The notes: generated from the letters alone by a model not told the origin. 17,657 nt of DNA from Bacteroidales bacterium UBA3543 (GCA_002376715.1 DFOK01000037.1:1-17657); one strand, 5' to 3'; positions 6,899 through 14,282 are shown, counted from the stretch's first letter. A program made the numbers and translations.

Positions 6899-7441
6899 TT
6901 ATTTGTCAAGAATGTAGATGTCTTTACAGTTGCGTCCCAGCTGATTATAGTCCAGACCGAATCCCACTAGAAAACGGTTTTCAACCTCCATGGCCACGTA
7001 GTCGAGGACTAGTGACTTGTCGTAAACTTCAGGCTTAAGCAGGAGGGTACAGATCTTGATGTCGTTTGCTCCGGCTATGGTTAGTGTTTTGTGAATATCG
7101 TAAATGGTGGTGCCGGTATCGACTATATCTTCCACGATGATCAGGTCTCTACCTTTTATGTCAGCGGTAAGTCCGAGAATTGTCTTTGTTTTGCCCGAAG
7201 AGAGCGTGCCTTCGTAGGAGGCCAATCTGATGCTGGTAATCTCACAGGGGAACGTAATTCTTTTCATCAGTTCGCCGGTAAACATTATCGATCCGTTGAG
7301 AACGCAGAGCAGTATTGGGGGCTTTTTACATCCGCGGTAGTCATTGTTTAACTTTTCAGCCACCACATCAATGGCTTTGGAAATTTCTTCGTAGCGGATG
7401 TATGGTACAAAATATTTGTCGTGAAGTTTGATTCTTTCCAT
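6899..7441 (-). CDS. hpt: Hypoxanthine phosphoribosyltransferase
   Basis: 180 residues, the normal size for bacterial HPRT. It salvages hypoxanthine (often also guanine) with PRPP to IMP or GMP in the cytoplasm. The PRPP-binding loop is IIVEDIVDTGTT (101-112), with the acidic pair Glu103-Asp104. Other family features are PPILLCVLNGSIMFTGEL near 41-58, which holds the first active-site loop, the SYEG flexible-loop region (75-78) and the C-terminal purine-binding part VENRFLVGFGLDYNQLGRN (153-171). It is the first gene of the hpt-adk-obg-PAP2-lplA run and is divergent from purE over a 70-bp spacer. There is no SD before the ATG. Confidence 0.95.
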   Translation of the reverse strand: MERIKLHDKYFVPYIRYEEISKAIDVVAEKLNNDYRGCKKPPILLCVLNGSIMFTGELMKRITFPCEITSIRLASYEGTLSSGKTKTILGLTADIKGRDLIIVEDIVDTGTTIYDIHKTLTIAGANDIKICTLLLKPEVYDKSLVLDYVAMEVENRFLVGFGLDYNQLGRNCKDIYILDK

Positions 7442-7456
7442 CTGTGAGATATTTAT

Positions 7457-7487
7457 TTTGCAGAGGCAAATTTAATCATTATTTTTG
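7457..7487 (+). promoter_or_regulatory. purE promoter, consensus fit
   Basis: TTTG at 7457-7460, a 19-nt spacer and TATTTTTG at 7480-7487 reproduce the Bacteroidetes TTTG-N19-TAnnTTTG promoter exactly. The expected start near 7494 leaves a leader of about 18 nt before the purE ATG, with no SD. No PurR-like operator could be recognised. Confidence 0.75.
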
Positions 7488-7501
7488 GGACAATATACAA
7501 A
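7467..7501 (-). promoter_or_regulatory. hpt operon promoter
   Basis: On the minus strand, TAAATTTG (7467-7474) matches the -7 box TAnnTTTG. The nearest upstream TTTG is at 7498-7501, with 23 nt between, a little longer than usual. The element interleaves with the purE promoter on the other strand, so the two polymerase sites overlap almost completely. Confidence 0.6.
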
Positions 7502-7511
7502 ATGAAACAAT

Positions 7512-8024
7512 ATGAGACCGCTTGTAAGTATTATAATGGGGAGTACCTCAGATATGCCTGTGATGAAACAGGCTGCGGAGTTTCTGGAAATGATGGAGAT
7601 ACCTTTCGAAATCAATGCTCTGTCGGCACATAGAGTTCCCCACAGGGTTATGGAGTTCGCTGAGGGAGCTGCAGGGCGTGGCGTTAAGGTAATCATTGCA
7701 GGTGCTGGTGGGGCAGCTCATCTTCCGGGAGTCATTGCTGCCTATACTCCTCTGCCGGTTATCGGTGTCCCTATCAACTCCTCCAATTCCATTGATGGCT
7801 GGGACTCTCTCCTTTCCATTCTTCAAATGCCTTCCGGCATCCCGGTGGCAACTGTAGCCCTGGACGGAGCAAAGAACGCAGCAATTCTTGCAGTGCAGAT
7901 GTTGGCGCTCTCCGATGATGCATTGATGGAGAAAGTAAAGGCTTTCAAAGCCGATCTTGCTTCCAAGATAGCCAAAGCCAACGATGAATTGGCTGAAATC
8001 AAGTATAAGTACAAGACAAATTGA
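7512..8024 (+). CDS. purE: N5-carboxyaminoimidazole ribonucleotide mutase
   Basis: 170 residues. It converts N5-CAIR to CAIR in de novo purine synthesis, as an octamer in the cytoplasm. Motifs: MGSTSD (9-14), the catalytic-histidine motif SAHRVP (38-43, His40), GAGGAAHLPG (64-73), PVIGVPI (82-88) and DSLLSILQMPSGIPVATVA (98-116). The form looks like class I PurE, which normally works with PurK; no purK is in the window. It is divergent from hpt, placing de novo synthesis and salvage on one control region. The downstream gene starts 42 nt after the stop, and an intrinsic terminator at 8101-8135 probably ends most purE transcripts. Confidence 0.97.
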   Translation: MRPLVSIIMGSTSDMPVMKQAAEFLEMMEIPFEINALSAHRVPHRVMEFAEGAAGRGVKVIIAGAGGAAHLPGVIAAYTPLPVIGVPINSSNSIDGWDSLLSILQMPSGIPVATVALDGAKNAAILAVQMLALSDDALMEKVKAFKADLASKIAKANDELAEIKYKYKTN

Positions 8025-8065
8025 CCATGCAGTTTTGATTTTCATAGTTTTTAATTTTTCCGGAT

Positions 8066-9967
8066 ATGTGGCGAGAGAGTGTGGGGTTGGAAAGAGCTCT
8101 GATTGCCATCGCCATAGCGGTGGCAATCTTTTTTTGTGCAGCATTGCATTGTGCGGCGCAGCCTCAGCTGCCGCACCAAATTATTTCGATAATCGAGGAT
8201 ATGGCCTCTTCAGGCGGTGAGGAGGCTGCACTTGAGCTTCAGCTCAGGTATGAGGAGATGCTCGCTTGTCCACTTGAAATCAATATGCTGACCAGGCGGC
8301 AGATGGAGGAGTGTGGACTGCTTACTCCGTTCCAAATTGAGAGCATTCTGGATTACCGAAAGGAGTATGGAGATATTCTTTCACTTTCGGAGCTCTCTCT
8401 GGTAGATGGCTTCGGTCCCGAAGCAATAGAATTGGTGAGACATTTCTTTCGGTTTTCCTCACTTCAAGCCATTGCCTCTCCTTATGTGGAGGAGAGTTTC
8501 AGTCATCGTTTTTCTGCTAAAGTCCGCAAAAAAATGAAGTCGGAGGGTGTTTCGTTTACCTCAAAATATAAAATTGAATATGGCAGACGTATCTGTGCCG
8601 GCCTGACTCTCGACAGCGATGCGGGAGAAAAACTTACCAGTTATTATCATCCCGATTTTACCTCATTGCATCTTGTATGGAGTCCGCGTGAAATACCTAT
8701 TGATAGGAAAAGGATAAGATTCCGTAAAGTGGTGCTTGGGGATTATGTAGCAAGATTCGGTCAGGGACTTGCATTATGGAAGGCCTTTCCGGTCTCATTT
8801 TTCGGCACTCCGTCATCACTCAGCAAGCGGGGGAGTGCCATTACTCCCTATACCTCCACAGATGAATCAAATTTTCTGCGGGGAGCAGGAGTGACCTTTG
8901 GTTCAAAGGAGATGGAATGTTCGCTATTTGCCTCATACAACGGGGTCGATGCTCGGATAGTGGGGGACAGTTGCTACACTTCGATAATTACCGACGGACT
9001 GCACATTACGGATTCAGAACGGGCCACACGCAACAGTATGCATGAATATCTATTCGGTGGACATTTCTCTTACGATTTTAACCGTCTCCAACTCGGGGTG
9101 ACTGCGCTCTGCTACGGCTATGACAAGTGCAATGCACGTCGTATTGGGGAATATAACCGATACCAGATGTATGATGGGATATGGGGCAATCTGGCTTTGG
9201 ACCTCTACTCATCCTGGCGCAGTTTCCGCTTCTTTGCTGAGGTTGCCATCGACTTACGGCCGGCAGCGGCACTGCTCTGCGGACTCTCTTGGAATCCCGA
9301 TTACTCGCTGGAAATGGCCCTTCTGTTACGTGCTTACGGCAAGGGTTATACCGCTACTCACGCTGCTGCCTCCTCCACTCTCACCGGTTGTTACAATCAG
9401 TACGGTACTACAGCCATTATAAAATATATTCCCTCACGTGGCTGGACAATGCATCTATCGGCGGAATATAGCGCCTATCCCTGGTCGAGATACCGGATTG
9501 ATGGACCATCGTGGGATTCCAGGGCTCGATTTGACATAATGAGGGAGTCCCGCAACGGTTCACAGCTCCAATTGAGACTCGACTGGCGCCACAAGAGTGA
9601 GTCCGGATCCACTCTAAAGGGGCGATTGCATGCAAAAGCCGCACTTTCCCGGTGCTGGTCACTCTCGGCACGGATCGAGGGAGGCATGAAAGGTTTTGCC
9701 ACTTATGGGGAACTCGGATTTCGTACTACAGACCGCAGATGGGATATCTGCGCAAGGGGTACCTATTACAATACCGAAGATTGGAAGTCGAGGGTATACG
9801 TATACGAGAGGGGAGTACCCCAATCATTTTCTGTGGAGAATTACTACGGCAAGGGTTGGAGCTGGTATTTCCTTATGAAATGGTCGCCAGCGAAGTTTGC
9901 AGATTTATGGTTCAAATATTCGAAGAACTACTGCGCCTTCTTTATCTTGATTACCATTCCCGGATAG
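8066..9967 (+). CDS. Secreted helix-hairpin-helix / putative outer-membrane beta-barrel protein
   Basis: 633 residues, function unknown. A signal peptide is clear: a basic start, a hydrophobic core ALIAIAIAVAIFF (11-23) and likely cleavage near residues 30-31 (CAAQPQ). Residues about 69-128 form a ComEA-like HhH pair (LTPFQIESILDYRKEYGDILSLSELSLVDGFG). From about 140 on, alternating aromatic/polar strands (many W, Y and R) resemble an outer-membrane barrel. HhH domains usually bind DNA, but here one is joined to an exported protein, so a DNA-uptake role is only a possibility. Two oddities: codons 12-24 coincide with a terminator hairpin (8101-8135), and the 3' end overlaps mltD on the opposite strand by 40 bp. 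The protein ends ...FFILITIPG, not in the aromatic residue usual for barrels. No SD is seen at the ATG. The next in-frame ATG (8201) would remove the signal peptide. Confidence 0.8.
   Translation: MWRESVGLERALIAIAIAVAIFFCAALHCAAQPQLPHQIISIIEDMASSGGEEAALELQLRYEEMLACPLEINMLTRRQMEECGLLTPFQIESILDYRKEYGDILSLSELSLVDGFGPEAIELVRHFFRFSSLQAIASPYVEESFSHRFSAKVRKKMKSEGVSFTSKYKIEYGRRICAGLTLDSDAGEKLTSYYHPDFTSLHLVWSPREIPIDRKRIRFRKVVLGDYVARFGQGLALWKAFPVSFFGTPSSLSKRGSAITPYTSTDESNFLRGAGVTFGSKEMECSLFASYNGVDARIVGDSCYTSIITDGLHITDSERATRNSMHEYLFGGHFSYDFNRLQLGVTALCYGYDKCNARRIGEYNRYQMYDGIWGNLALDLYSSWRSFRFFAEVAIDLRPAAALLCGLSWNPDYSLEMALLLRAYGKGYTATHAAASSTLTGCYNQYGTTAIIKYIPSRGWTMHLSAEYSAYPWSRYRIDGPSWDSRARFDIMRESRNGSQLQLRLDWRHKSESGSTLKGRLHAKAALSRCWSLSARIEGGMKGFATYGELGFRTTDRRWDICARGTYYNTEDWKSRVYVYERGVPQSFSVENYYGKGWSWYFLMKWSPAKFADLWFKYSKNYCAFFILITIPG
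8101..8135 (+). terminator. Intrinsic terminator inside the HhH-protein signal-peptide codons
   Basis: GATTGCCATCGC (8101-8112) pairs with GCGGTGGCAATC (8117-8128) around the tetraloop CATA: 12 bp with a single G-T wobble, followed directly by seven T residues (8129-8135). It lies 77 nt past the purE stop and about 35 nt into the next coding region. It most likely ends purE transcripts and could attenuate read-through into the HhH gene. The reverse strand lacks an adjacent T-tract. Confidence 0.82.
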
Positions 9968-11538
9968 ATCTTGGTGGATTGGGTAAATCCGTTCAGCTTG
10001 AGCAGTGAGTTGAGGGTTACACCCGAGAATTGGCTCGCAATACCGTAAAGCGTGTCATTTTTCTTGACGGTATAGGTAATATATCCATCTTTAGTAGCTG
10101 TTCCGGTAGTGCTGCCGGAGGCCTTCGTTGACGAACTCGATTTGGAGGATGCAGCGCTGCCGCCTATGCGGAGTTTCTGGCCAACACGGATCATGTCGCT
10201 TCTAAGATTATTCCATCTCTTGATGTTGGAGACTGTGGTGCGATATTTCCGTGCTATGCCACCCAATGTCTCGCCTGATCTTACGGTGTGGGTGGTCATA
10301 CTTCCCTCGGTACCACCTCTCTCCTTAACCTTTTTGATAGCCACGTCGCTGAAGAAGAGTGTATCCTTGTAGGAATAAATCGACTCTTCATTGTTTACGA
10401 ATTGCATCGTGTAATTGTGCGGAAGTCTGAGGATATAGGTCTTTTCCGTTCCGGGAATGATATCGTGGAGATACTGGGGATTAATCTGGCGGAGTTCTTC
10501 CATCGGTATGCCGATAACATCGGATATTTGCTGAAAGTGCAGCATCCTGTTGACATGAATTGTGTCCACATGAGCGGGAAGTGAAGATTGTTGGGGTACT
10601 ATGCCGTGCTCCGGGTAGTATTTCAAAGTATAGAGTGCGGCAAAGAAAATGGGAACATAACCGCGCGTCTCTCTGGGAAGATAATTGTAAATATCCCAAA
10701 AGTCGGTCTTTCCGCCTGAACGACGTATTGCCTTTAGCACATTGCCGGCGCCACAGTTATAGGAGGCTATTGCAAGAGACCAATCCCCGAAAATATTGTA
10801 TGAATCCCTGAGATACCTCGCTGCCGCATGGCAGGATTTATATGGATCGTATCTTTCATCCACAAATGAGGTCATATCCAGGTCATAAAGTCTTGCGGTG
10901 TAGTGCATGAATTGCCACATTCCTCTCGCTCTGGCCCTCGAAACGGCTTTGGGATTGAATGCAGACTCTATCATAGCCATGGCCTTGAGCTCCTTGGGAA
11001 GGTCGTACATATCGAATATTCCCTCTATTATCGGCAGATAATAGGTAGAAAGAGATATGATGTTGGCGGTTACCTTGGGCATTTTTTCCGTGTAAAGGAT
11101 GATGTTGTTTCTCACATAGTGGTTGAACTGGATAGGGATAAATGAGTTCAATCTGTTCAGCCTTTCAATGTATATAGAATCTGGAATGGAGGATTTGAGG
11201 GTATCCCTTTCAAGCATTTCGAAATCGGGGTTGAATGCTTCGGCTTGCTTGTGTAAGTACCATACACTGCGGAGTGAGTCGATGCTTTCAGGTGTATAAC
11301 TTTCCGGTTTAAACTCCTCCTCAATAGCAATCCCCTCTTCCACATCCCCTGAAACAGGTACAGCAAGCAGATTGTATTCGTACGCAAGTGAGTCGTATGC
11401 ATTCTGGAGCGAATCCAATCTGCGTGTAAGATCCTCTATAATTTGTTTTCTGGATCTGATCTGTGCTCCCGCGTCAGGCAGGAAACTTAACAGGGCAATA
11501 AGGAGAATAAGAGTGGAAAATAAGGGTCTTGCTTTCAT
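9928..11538 (-). CDS. mltD: Lytic murein transglycosylase with two LysM domains (MltD-like)
   Basis: 536 residues. A signal peptide covers about 1-25 (hydrophobic LILLIALLSFL, cleavage after GAGA or nearby). A coiled, charged stretch (30-60) and an acidic linker follow. The SLT/goose-lysozyme-like domain spans about 165-310: catalytic Glu191 in MIESAFNPKAVSRARARGMWQFM, then SLAIASYNCGAGNV (254-267) and LPRETRGYVP (287-296). Two LysM peptidoglycan-binding repeats lie at about 416-458 (HTVRSGETLGGIARKY) and 488-533 (YTVKKNDTLYGIASQF), joined by a Ser/Thr-rich linker (461-482). It cleaves glycan strands to 1,6-anhydromuropeptides in the periplasm. No lipobox cysteine is seen. It is the last gene of the parA-parB-DUF5683 run, 4 nt after the previous stop, and its 3' end overlaps the convergent HhH gene. 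Confidence 0.95.
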   Translation of the reverse strand: MKARPLFSTLILLIALLSFLPDAGAQIRSRKQIIEDLTRRLDSLQNAYDSLAYEYNLLAVPVSGDVEEGIAIEEEFKPESYTPESIDSLRSVWYLHKQAEAFNPDFEMLERDTLKSSIPDSIYIERLNRLNSFIPIQFNHYVRNNIILYTEKMPKVTANIISLSTYYLPIIEGIFDMYDLPKELKAMAMIESAFNPKAVSRARARGMWQFMHYTARLYDLDMTSFVDERYDPYKSCHAAARYLRDSYNIFGDWSLAIASYNCGAGNVLKAIRRSGGKTDFWDIYNYLPRETRGYVPIFFAALYTLKYYPEHGIVPQQSSLPAHVDTIHVNRMLHFQQISDVIGIPMEELRQINPQYLHDIIPGTEKTYILRLPHNYTMQFVNNEESIYSYKDTLFFSDVAIKKVKERGGTEGSMTTHTVRSGETLGGIARKYRTTVSNIKRWNNLRSDMIRVGQKLRIGGSAASSKSSSSTKASGSTTGTATKDGYITYTVKKNDTLYGIASQFSGVTLNSLLKLNGFTQSTKIYPGMVIKIKKAQ

Positions 11539-11542
11539 ATAA

Positions 11543-12493
11543 TTAAAAATTGAGGGTCATTTGAAGTCCGAATGAGGGCACCGGAGCATATGTTGGAGAA
11601 TAATAGGGAGTAAGTGGCTCTATTATAGCCGGTTCCAATTGAAGTGTGGCGAGATTGTCGCTTACATCGAAATCTGCCATATGTGCGAATACGTTGGCAT
11701 CTATTACATTGAGTGCGTATACCAGTACAAATGCTACTATTGAATAGTCACGGAATCTTCTGTAGGTGTCTCTGTACCACTCTGACTGGCTGGCTGTAAT
11801 CTGGCCTATATAGCCGCTATTCGGGTCATTATCCATCTTGCAGATATACTTGAAACGTTTGTACTGTATGTCGTTCTGATGGAAAAAATAGCCGCAGGCC
11901 ACAAATCCGGTCCACCAAATGGGTATTTTCCAGTAATCGCCATTGTAGGCCTGTCCCAGGCCGGGAAGAAGAGCCGAGTATATGGTAGATTTTGCTGCAA
12001 CAGGTATTGGTACCTCGGTTTTATATGAGATTGTGGCATCCAGAAGCGACCCCCAGTAGGTAAGTCCTGCCCCTATATATCCCAGATTTCGGTAGAGTTT
12101 GTATTTTTCGTCACCGGTCTGCCGGTATTTTATATTGTTTGAGATACCGGTATAAATTCCTGCTCCTAAGCCTCCGTAGATTATAGGAACTTTCCACCAT
12201 TGTTTATTGTAAATCTGACCGGCACCTGGTACAATAGCTGTGCCCAAAAGCATATAACCCGGTTTAAGGGTATCCCTACCCATATAACCTCGAATGAGTG
12301 CCTTCATTGAGAAGCCTGCAGTAGTATCAGCCTTTACGTCGCTTTCCGGATTGACCTGTGTGCCGGTCTGCATATTGGCACCCGGAGGTCCTCCCATTCT
12401 GCCCATAGTAACGTTGCCCGAGCGCTGGAACTGTGCTTCAGCGCTGAAATTGAAAACGATGAGCAAAAGTATGACGGAAAGATATCTCTTCAC
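11543..12493 (-). CDS. DUF5683-type envelope protein
   Basis: 316 residues of unknown function. A signal peptide is evident (MKRYLSVILLLIVFNFSAEA, cleavage before Gln21). Two internally similar segments can be aligned by eye: VPGAGQIYNKQWWKVPIIYGG (88-108) and LPGLGQAYNGDYWKIPIWWTG (176-196). The shared pattern is PGxGQxYNxxxWKxPIxxxG, each part of a hydrophobic hairpin, so the protein looks like a duplicated membrane module. A third hydrophobic segment lies at 250-268. The C-terminus ends in an aromatic residue (LQMTLNF). This is the family found next to ParB in many Bacteroidetes. It starts 8 nt after the parB stop and ends 4 nt before mltD, so it is co-transcribed. An envelope role coupled to the mltD enzyme is inference. 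Confidence 0.85.
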   Translation of the reverse strand: MKRYLSVILLLIVFNFSAEAQFQRSGNVTMGRMGGPPGANMQTGTQVNPESDVKADTTAGFSMKALIRGYMGRDTLKPGYMLLGTAIVPGAGQIYNKQWWKVPIIYGGLGAGIYTGISNNIKYRQTGDEKYKLYRNLGYIGAGLTYWGSLLDATISYKTEVPIPVAAKSTIYSALLPGLGQAYNGDYWKIPIWWTGFVACGYFFHQNDIQYKRFKYICKMDNDPNSGYIGQITASQSEWYRDTYRRFRDYSIVAFVLVYALNVIDANVFAHMADFDVSDNLATLQLEPAIIEPLTPYYSPTYAPVPSFGLQMTLNF

Positions 12494-12501
12494 TATGCAA
12501 T

Positions 12502-13413
12502 CTATAACTGTTTATCTTCGATTACCCTGAGGAAGGCATCAAGTTCGTTGTCATTTTTGAAACGGACTGTCATTGTGCCACCTCCGCTACCGCTACGTTT
12601 AAATGAAACGCCTTTGTCAAAATATTTGCCTACTATGTCGGCTAGGCGATAGTAGCTTTCGGGATAATTGTTCTGCTCTTGATTGCTCTCCCGTACAGGT
12701 GGCGGAGCGTTGCTCTGCCGGACTTTTTCTTCGAGCTGGCGTACGTTGAGGTCCTTGCGTATTGTAAGTTCACATAGTTCTGTCTGGAGTTCTTGGTTTT
12801 CTAGCGAAAGAAGTGCCTTGGCGTGGCCCATGCTGATCTTGCCGATCTTTACGGCCTTTTGGATCTCTACCGGAAGTTTGAGCAGGCGGAGATAATTGGC
12901 TACGGTAGCTCTCTTCTTACCTATCCTCGAGGCCATCTCCTCCTGGGTAAGGTTGCATTCATCCATTAGACGTTGAAATCCGAGCGCCGTCTCGATGGCA
13001 TCAAGATCCTCTCTCTGGATGTTTTCCACTATAGCCATTTCAAGCATCAGGGTGTCGTCGGCTTCGCGGATATAGGCTGGGATTGTCTGAAGACGGGCCA
13101 ACTTGGCTGCTCTAAAGCGTCTTTCACCGCTGATGATTTGATATTGAGAGGGTCCGATCTTACGTAAGGTAAGGGGCTGAATAATACCGAGGGTGCGAAT
13201 TGAGTCCGCAAGCTCCAACAGACCCTCTTCGTCAAAAGAAAGACGCGGCTGTGCGGGGTTTGGCACAATCTGGCTCAGTGGTATCTCACAGATGGATGCA
13301 GGATTGATCCTTTCTGAGTGAGGTGTTGGTTTGTATTCAGTAGGTTGACGGATCTCGCCGGTATCTCCAAGGAGTGCTCCGAGCCCTCTTCCTAACGCTT
13401 CTCTTTTTGCCAT
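12502..13413 (-). CDS. parB: Chromosome partitioning protein ParB
   Basis: 303 residues, beginning with the characteristic KREALGRGLGALLGD tail that stimulates the ParA ATPase. The ParB/Spo0J N-domain (about 42-135) has the CTP-binding motifs GERRFRA (96-102) and ENIQRED (130-136). The helix-turn-helix that reads parS is at about 155-180 (LTQEEMASRIGKKRATVANYLRLL). A Pro/Gln-rich linker (235-252) leads to the C-terminal dimerisation part. The protein loads on parS and slides as a CTP-dependent clamp near the origin. The ATG lies inside the parA 3' end (22-nt overlap), indicating translational coupling. No parS site was seen in the window. Confidence 0.97.
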   Translation of the reverse strand: MAKREALGRGLGALLGDTGEIRQPTEYKPTPHSERINPASICEIPLSQIVPNPAQPRLSFDEEGLLELADSIRTLGIIQPLTLRKIGPSQYQIISGERRFRAAKLARLQTIPAYIREADDTLMLEMAIVENIQREDLDAIETALGFQRLMDECNLTQEEMASRIGKKRATVANYLRLLKLPVEIQKAVKIGKISMGHAKALLSLENQELQTELCELTIRKDLNVRQLEEKVRQSNAPPPVRESNQEQNNYPESYYRLADIVGKYFDKGVSFKRSGSGGGTMTVRFKNDNELDAFLRVIEDKQL

Positions 13414-14180
13414 GACTGGTTCTTTTTAATTATTTCTTTGGCGAGCTCCAGGTAGTTAGATGCTCCAGGTGAGCCGACATCATAAAGGATGGCGGGCTTG
13501 CCGAAGGAGGGAGCTTCGCTCAACCTAATGTTCCTAACAATAATCGTGCTGAAGACCATTTCCTTGAAGTGAGTCTTGACCTCTTCCACCACCTGATTGT
13601 GCAAACGGAGTCGGCTGTCAAACATTGTGAAGAGAAATCCTTCTATGTTTAGACCGGGATTCAGGCGATTCTGGACCAGTTTAATGGTATTGAGCAGCTT
13701 GCCGAGTCCTTCGAGGGCAAAAAATTCAGGCTGTACGGGTATGATGACTGAATCGGCTGCTGTAAGTGCATTTACAGTGATGAGCCCTAGTGAAGGAGCA
13801 CAATCCAGAATAATATATTCGTAACGGTCCCGAACCTTTTCAAGTGCGTTTTTCAGTACCGACTCACGGTTATTGATATTGAGCATCTCTATTTCTGCAC
13901 CCACAAGGTTGATATGAGAGGTAATGAGATCGAGATAATCCAGCTCAGTAGGCATAATGGTCTGCTCAATATCCTTTTGTCCGATAAGAACCTCATAGAG
14001 GGTATTGGCTGAGTCGGAATCGGGGTTGAAATTGAGTCCCGAGGTGGTGTTGGCCTGAGGATCTGCGTCAATTAGCAAGGTTTTCCTCTCCAGCACAGCC
14101 AGTGAGGCTGCCAGGTTAATAGCTGTGGTGGTTTTTCCTACTCCTCCTTTCTGATTGGCTATTGCAATAATTTTTCCCAT
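13392..14180 (-). CDS. parA: Chromosome partitioning ATPase ParA/Soj
   Basis: 262 residues from MGKIIAIANQKGGVGKTTT. This is a deviant Walker A ATPase of the ParA/MinD class: KGGVGKTT (11-18) with signature Lys11, DADPQAN (38-44), and the Walker B region YIILDCAPSLG (122-132) with Asp126. The length is that of a chromosomal Soj without the N-terminal HTH of plasmid ParA. It binds DNA non-specifically as an ATP dimer and moves ParB-parS complexes. The start was set at 14180 because the P-loop strand begins there; an upstream ATG at 14213 adds only 11 atypical residues. It is the first gene of the parA-parB-DUF5683-mltD run and is divergent from the lipid kinase gene. No SD. Confidence 0.97.
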   Translation of the reverse strand: MGKIIAIANQKGGVGKTTTAINLAASLAVLERKTLLIDADPQANTTSGLNFNPDSDSANTLYEVLIGQKDIEQTIMPTELDYLDLITSHINLVGAEIEMLNINNRESVLKNALEKVRDRYEYIILDCAPSLGLITVNALTAADSVIIPVQPEFFALEGLGKLLNTIKLVQNRLNPGLNIEGFLFTMFDSRLRLHNQVVEEVKTHFKEMVFSTIIVRNIRLSEAPSFGKPAILYDVGSPGASNYLELAKEIIKKNQSWQKEKR

Positions 14181-14210
14181 ATATGCTCTTAATTTATTCC
14201 AAATAAAAAG

Positions 14211-14218
14211 CAAATTTA
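14211..14218 (-). promoter_or_regulatory. parA -7 promoter element
   Basis: The minus strand reads TAAATTTG here, a match to TAnnTTTG about 30 nt upstream of the parA ATG. No exact TTTG is found at the right distance; the nearest candidate is TTTC (14236-14239), 17 nt away. The call therefore rests mainly on the -7 box. Confidence 0.45.
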
Positions 14219-14227
14219 CAAATTCTT

Positions 14228-14258
14228 TTTCTTAGGAAAGGTATTTATGTTAAATTTG
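14228..14258 (+). promoter_or_regulatory. Lipid kinase gene promoter
   Basis: TAAATTTG at 14251-14258 matches the -7 consensus, with TTTC (one mismatch to TTTG) at 14228-14231, spaced 19 nt. The ATG follows 24 nt after the -7 box. The same 8-mer in inverted orientation serves parA at 14211-14218. Confidence 0.55.
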
Positions 14259-14282
14259 TCCGAAAATGATTCTTGAGCAAGT

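Noticed and set aside
8138..8158. Lipoprotein signal at Cys29 of the HhH protein
   Set aside because: AALHC resembles a loose lipobox, but the following residues (AAQPQ) fit ordinary signal peptidase I cleavage, and no acidic export signal follows directly.
9435..9440. CACGTG as a possible parS core near parAB
   Set aside because: The flanks do not form the TGTTNCACGTGAAACA palindrome; it is a chance 6-mer in the HhH gene. I saw no other parS candidate, but a systematic scan was not possible.
14181..14213. Upstream ATG for parA
   Set aside because: It adds 11 residues before the strand leading to the Walker A motif and would overlap the predicted -7 promoter box.
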